Assembly (NCBI GenBank): GCA_913042885.1
Contig: CAJWLW010000277.1
Location: 1-6,544 of the forward strand
Direction: 5' to 3'
DNA length: 6,544 nucleotides
Source of the DNA: an uncultured Lentisphaeria bacterium
GTDB lineage: Bacteria > Verrucomicrobiota > Lentisphaeria > JABSQK01 > CAJWLW01
The first letter of the stretch is position 1. Every line of letters begins with the position of its first letter. A program made the translations under genes and the position numbers. The notes under the pieces are model-generated. The model was not told the origin of the DNA. It was given only the letters and a program-made list of their open reading frames with translations, and ran no database searches. Shown here piece after piece: positions 5,899 through 6,544 of this stretch.

Positions 5899-6544
5899 TT
5901 ATTCGTCGCGTTTTTTCTTGCCCCTGGCCAGCTTGCTCAGGATGTTGCTGGCAAACTCGTCCGACCAGCCGAATCGCGCCTTGAGCCGTGAGTAAATATC
6001 GAGCGCCACTTTATCGAGCCATATTTTAATACGGGCAACAGCATTGTCGTCCGGTCGGCTTTTGTAGTTCGTGGACTTCATTGAATAGCTGCTGTCTGCC
6101 TCGGTGGTGTAGTAATACAGTGCGACGCTGCGTCGCTGAACACCGTCCGGGCACTGGATCGGATCCGGATAGCCATGGTACGAAGTCTCGTTCGTATTAA
6201 AAATCAGCGCATGATTGAGATATGGCTGTACTCTCTCGACACACGCCTGCATGTCGCCGTCCCACAGCTCGATGGCACCGCCCCAGTCATCCTCCCAGCG
6301 TTCGTTCATGTAGAGGATCAGATTGATGCGACGCCGCCAGCGTTTGTGGTAGTGGTGCATGGTAAAGTCGGCGTGGACATTGAGGAAGCCCCCGGGCTCC
6401 GTTTGATGCAGCCCGCCGCCGTCCAGCAGCGGATCGGACATCAGCCCTTCTATACCTGTAAGCTGGCTCAGCCACTCGACGAATGCCGGGCTGTTGAGCG
6501 TATCAACAATCTGCCCGAGCAATGGCGGGAAGTGATCGCGGTCG
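5899..6544 (-). CDS. 2-oxoglutarate/Fe(II)-dependent oxygenase, prolyl-4-hydroxylase-like (5' end missing)
   Basis: This partial gene runs off the right edge. The frame stays open from 6544 (DRDHFPP...) through a TTG at 6522, so the TTG is internal. About 214 codons are visible. The Fe(II) facial triad is present: H50 and D52 in NVHADF and H116 in SYHGYPDP (numbered from the TTG codon). The 2-oxoglutarate-binding arginine is R130 or R131 in the RRSVALYYY strand. The blocks GGGLHQTEPGGFLNVHADF, RRINLILYMNERWEDDWGG and ELWDGDM belong to a widespread bacterial 2OG-oxygenase group whose proteins also carry an N-terminal part, here outside the window. Such enzymes hydroxylate protein side chains or small molecules; the substrate here is unknown. 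About 60 C-terminal residues after YYYTT are lysine/arginine-rich and end in GKKKRDE. The gene converges on the ankyrin gene. Confidence 0.88.
   Translation of the reverse strand, partial: DRDHFPPLLGQIVDTLNSPAFVEWLSQLTGIEGLMSDPLLDGGGLHQTEPGGFLNVHADFTMHHYHKRWRRRINLILYMNERWEDDWGGAIELWDGDMQACVERVQPYLNHALIFNTNETSYHGYPDPIQCPDGVQRRSVALYYYTTEADSSYSMKSTNYKSRPDDNAVARIKIWLDKVALDIYSRLKARFGWSDEFASNILSKLARGKKKRDE

Overview
The window looks like ordinary chromosomal DNA from a GC-rich Gram-negative bacterium. It is most likely proteobacterial and possibly gammaproteobacterial. The SlyD with a short His-rich tail, the single-domain RluA-type pseudouridine synthase and the SuhB-like phosphatase all fit that guess, but no marker gene fixes the lineage. 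I see no tRNA or rRNA gene, transposase, phage gene, CRISPR array or recognisable defence system.

Layout from left to right: (1) a minus-strand gene for a small, probably exported, cysteine-rich protein (78-491), with a strong Shine-Dalgarno site and its own intrinsic terminator at the left edge; (2) a divergent plus-strand MFS transporter (684-1847) resembling the fosmidomycin-resistance (Fsr) branch; (3) convergent to it, two minus-strand genes, a SlyD-type FKBP prolyl isomerase (1855-2337) and an RluA-family pseudouridine synthase (2533-3222); (4) a divergent plus-strand pair made of an inositol-monophosphatase-family enzyme (3352-4128) and a long ankyrin-repeat protein (4122-5774), whose TTG start overlaps the phosphatase stop; (5) a minus-strand 2-oxoglutarate/Fe(II) oxygenase (5899 to the right edge) whose 5' end lies outside the window.

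The genes do not form one obvious pathway. The only clear co-expression unit is the phosphatase-ankyrin pair, which overlap and are probably translationally coupled. slyD and the pseudouridine synthase share a strand but are 195 bp apart, so co-transcription is possible but not shown. The most unusual item is the cysteine-rich protein. It consists of four copies of a CxxCGxxKGxxxCC module arranged as two 41-residue units, and the 123-bp duplication is still visible in the DNA. All 16 cysteines lie in these modules behind a predicted signal peptide. I do not recognise a named family for it. The next most interesting item is the ankyrin gene, with its TTG start, a signal-peptide-like N-terminus lacking basic residues, a degenerate middle and a helical non-ankyrin C-terminus.
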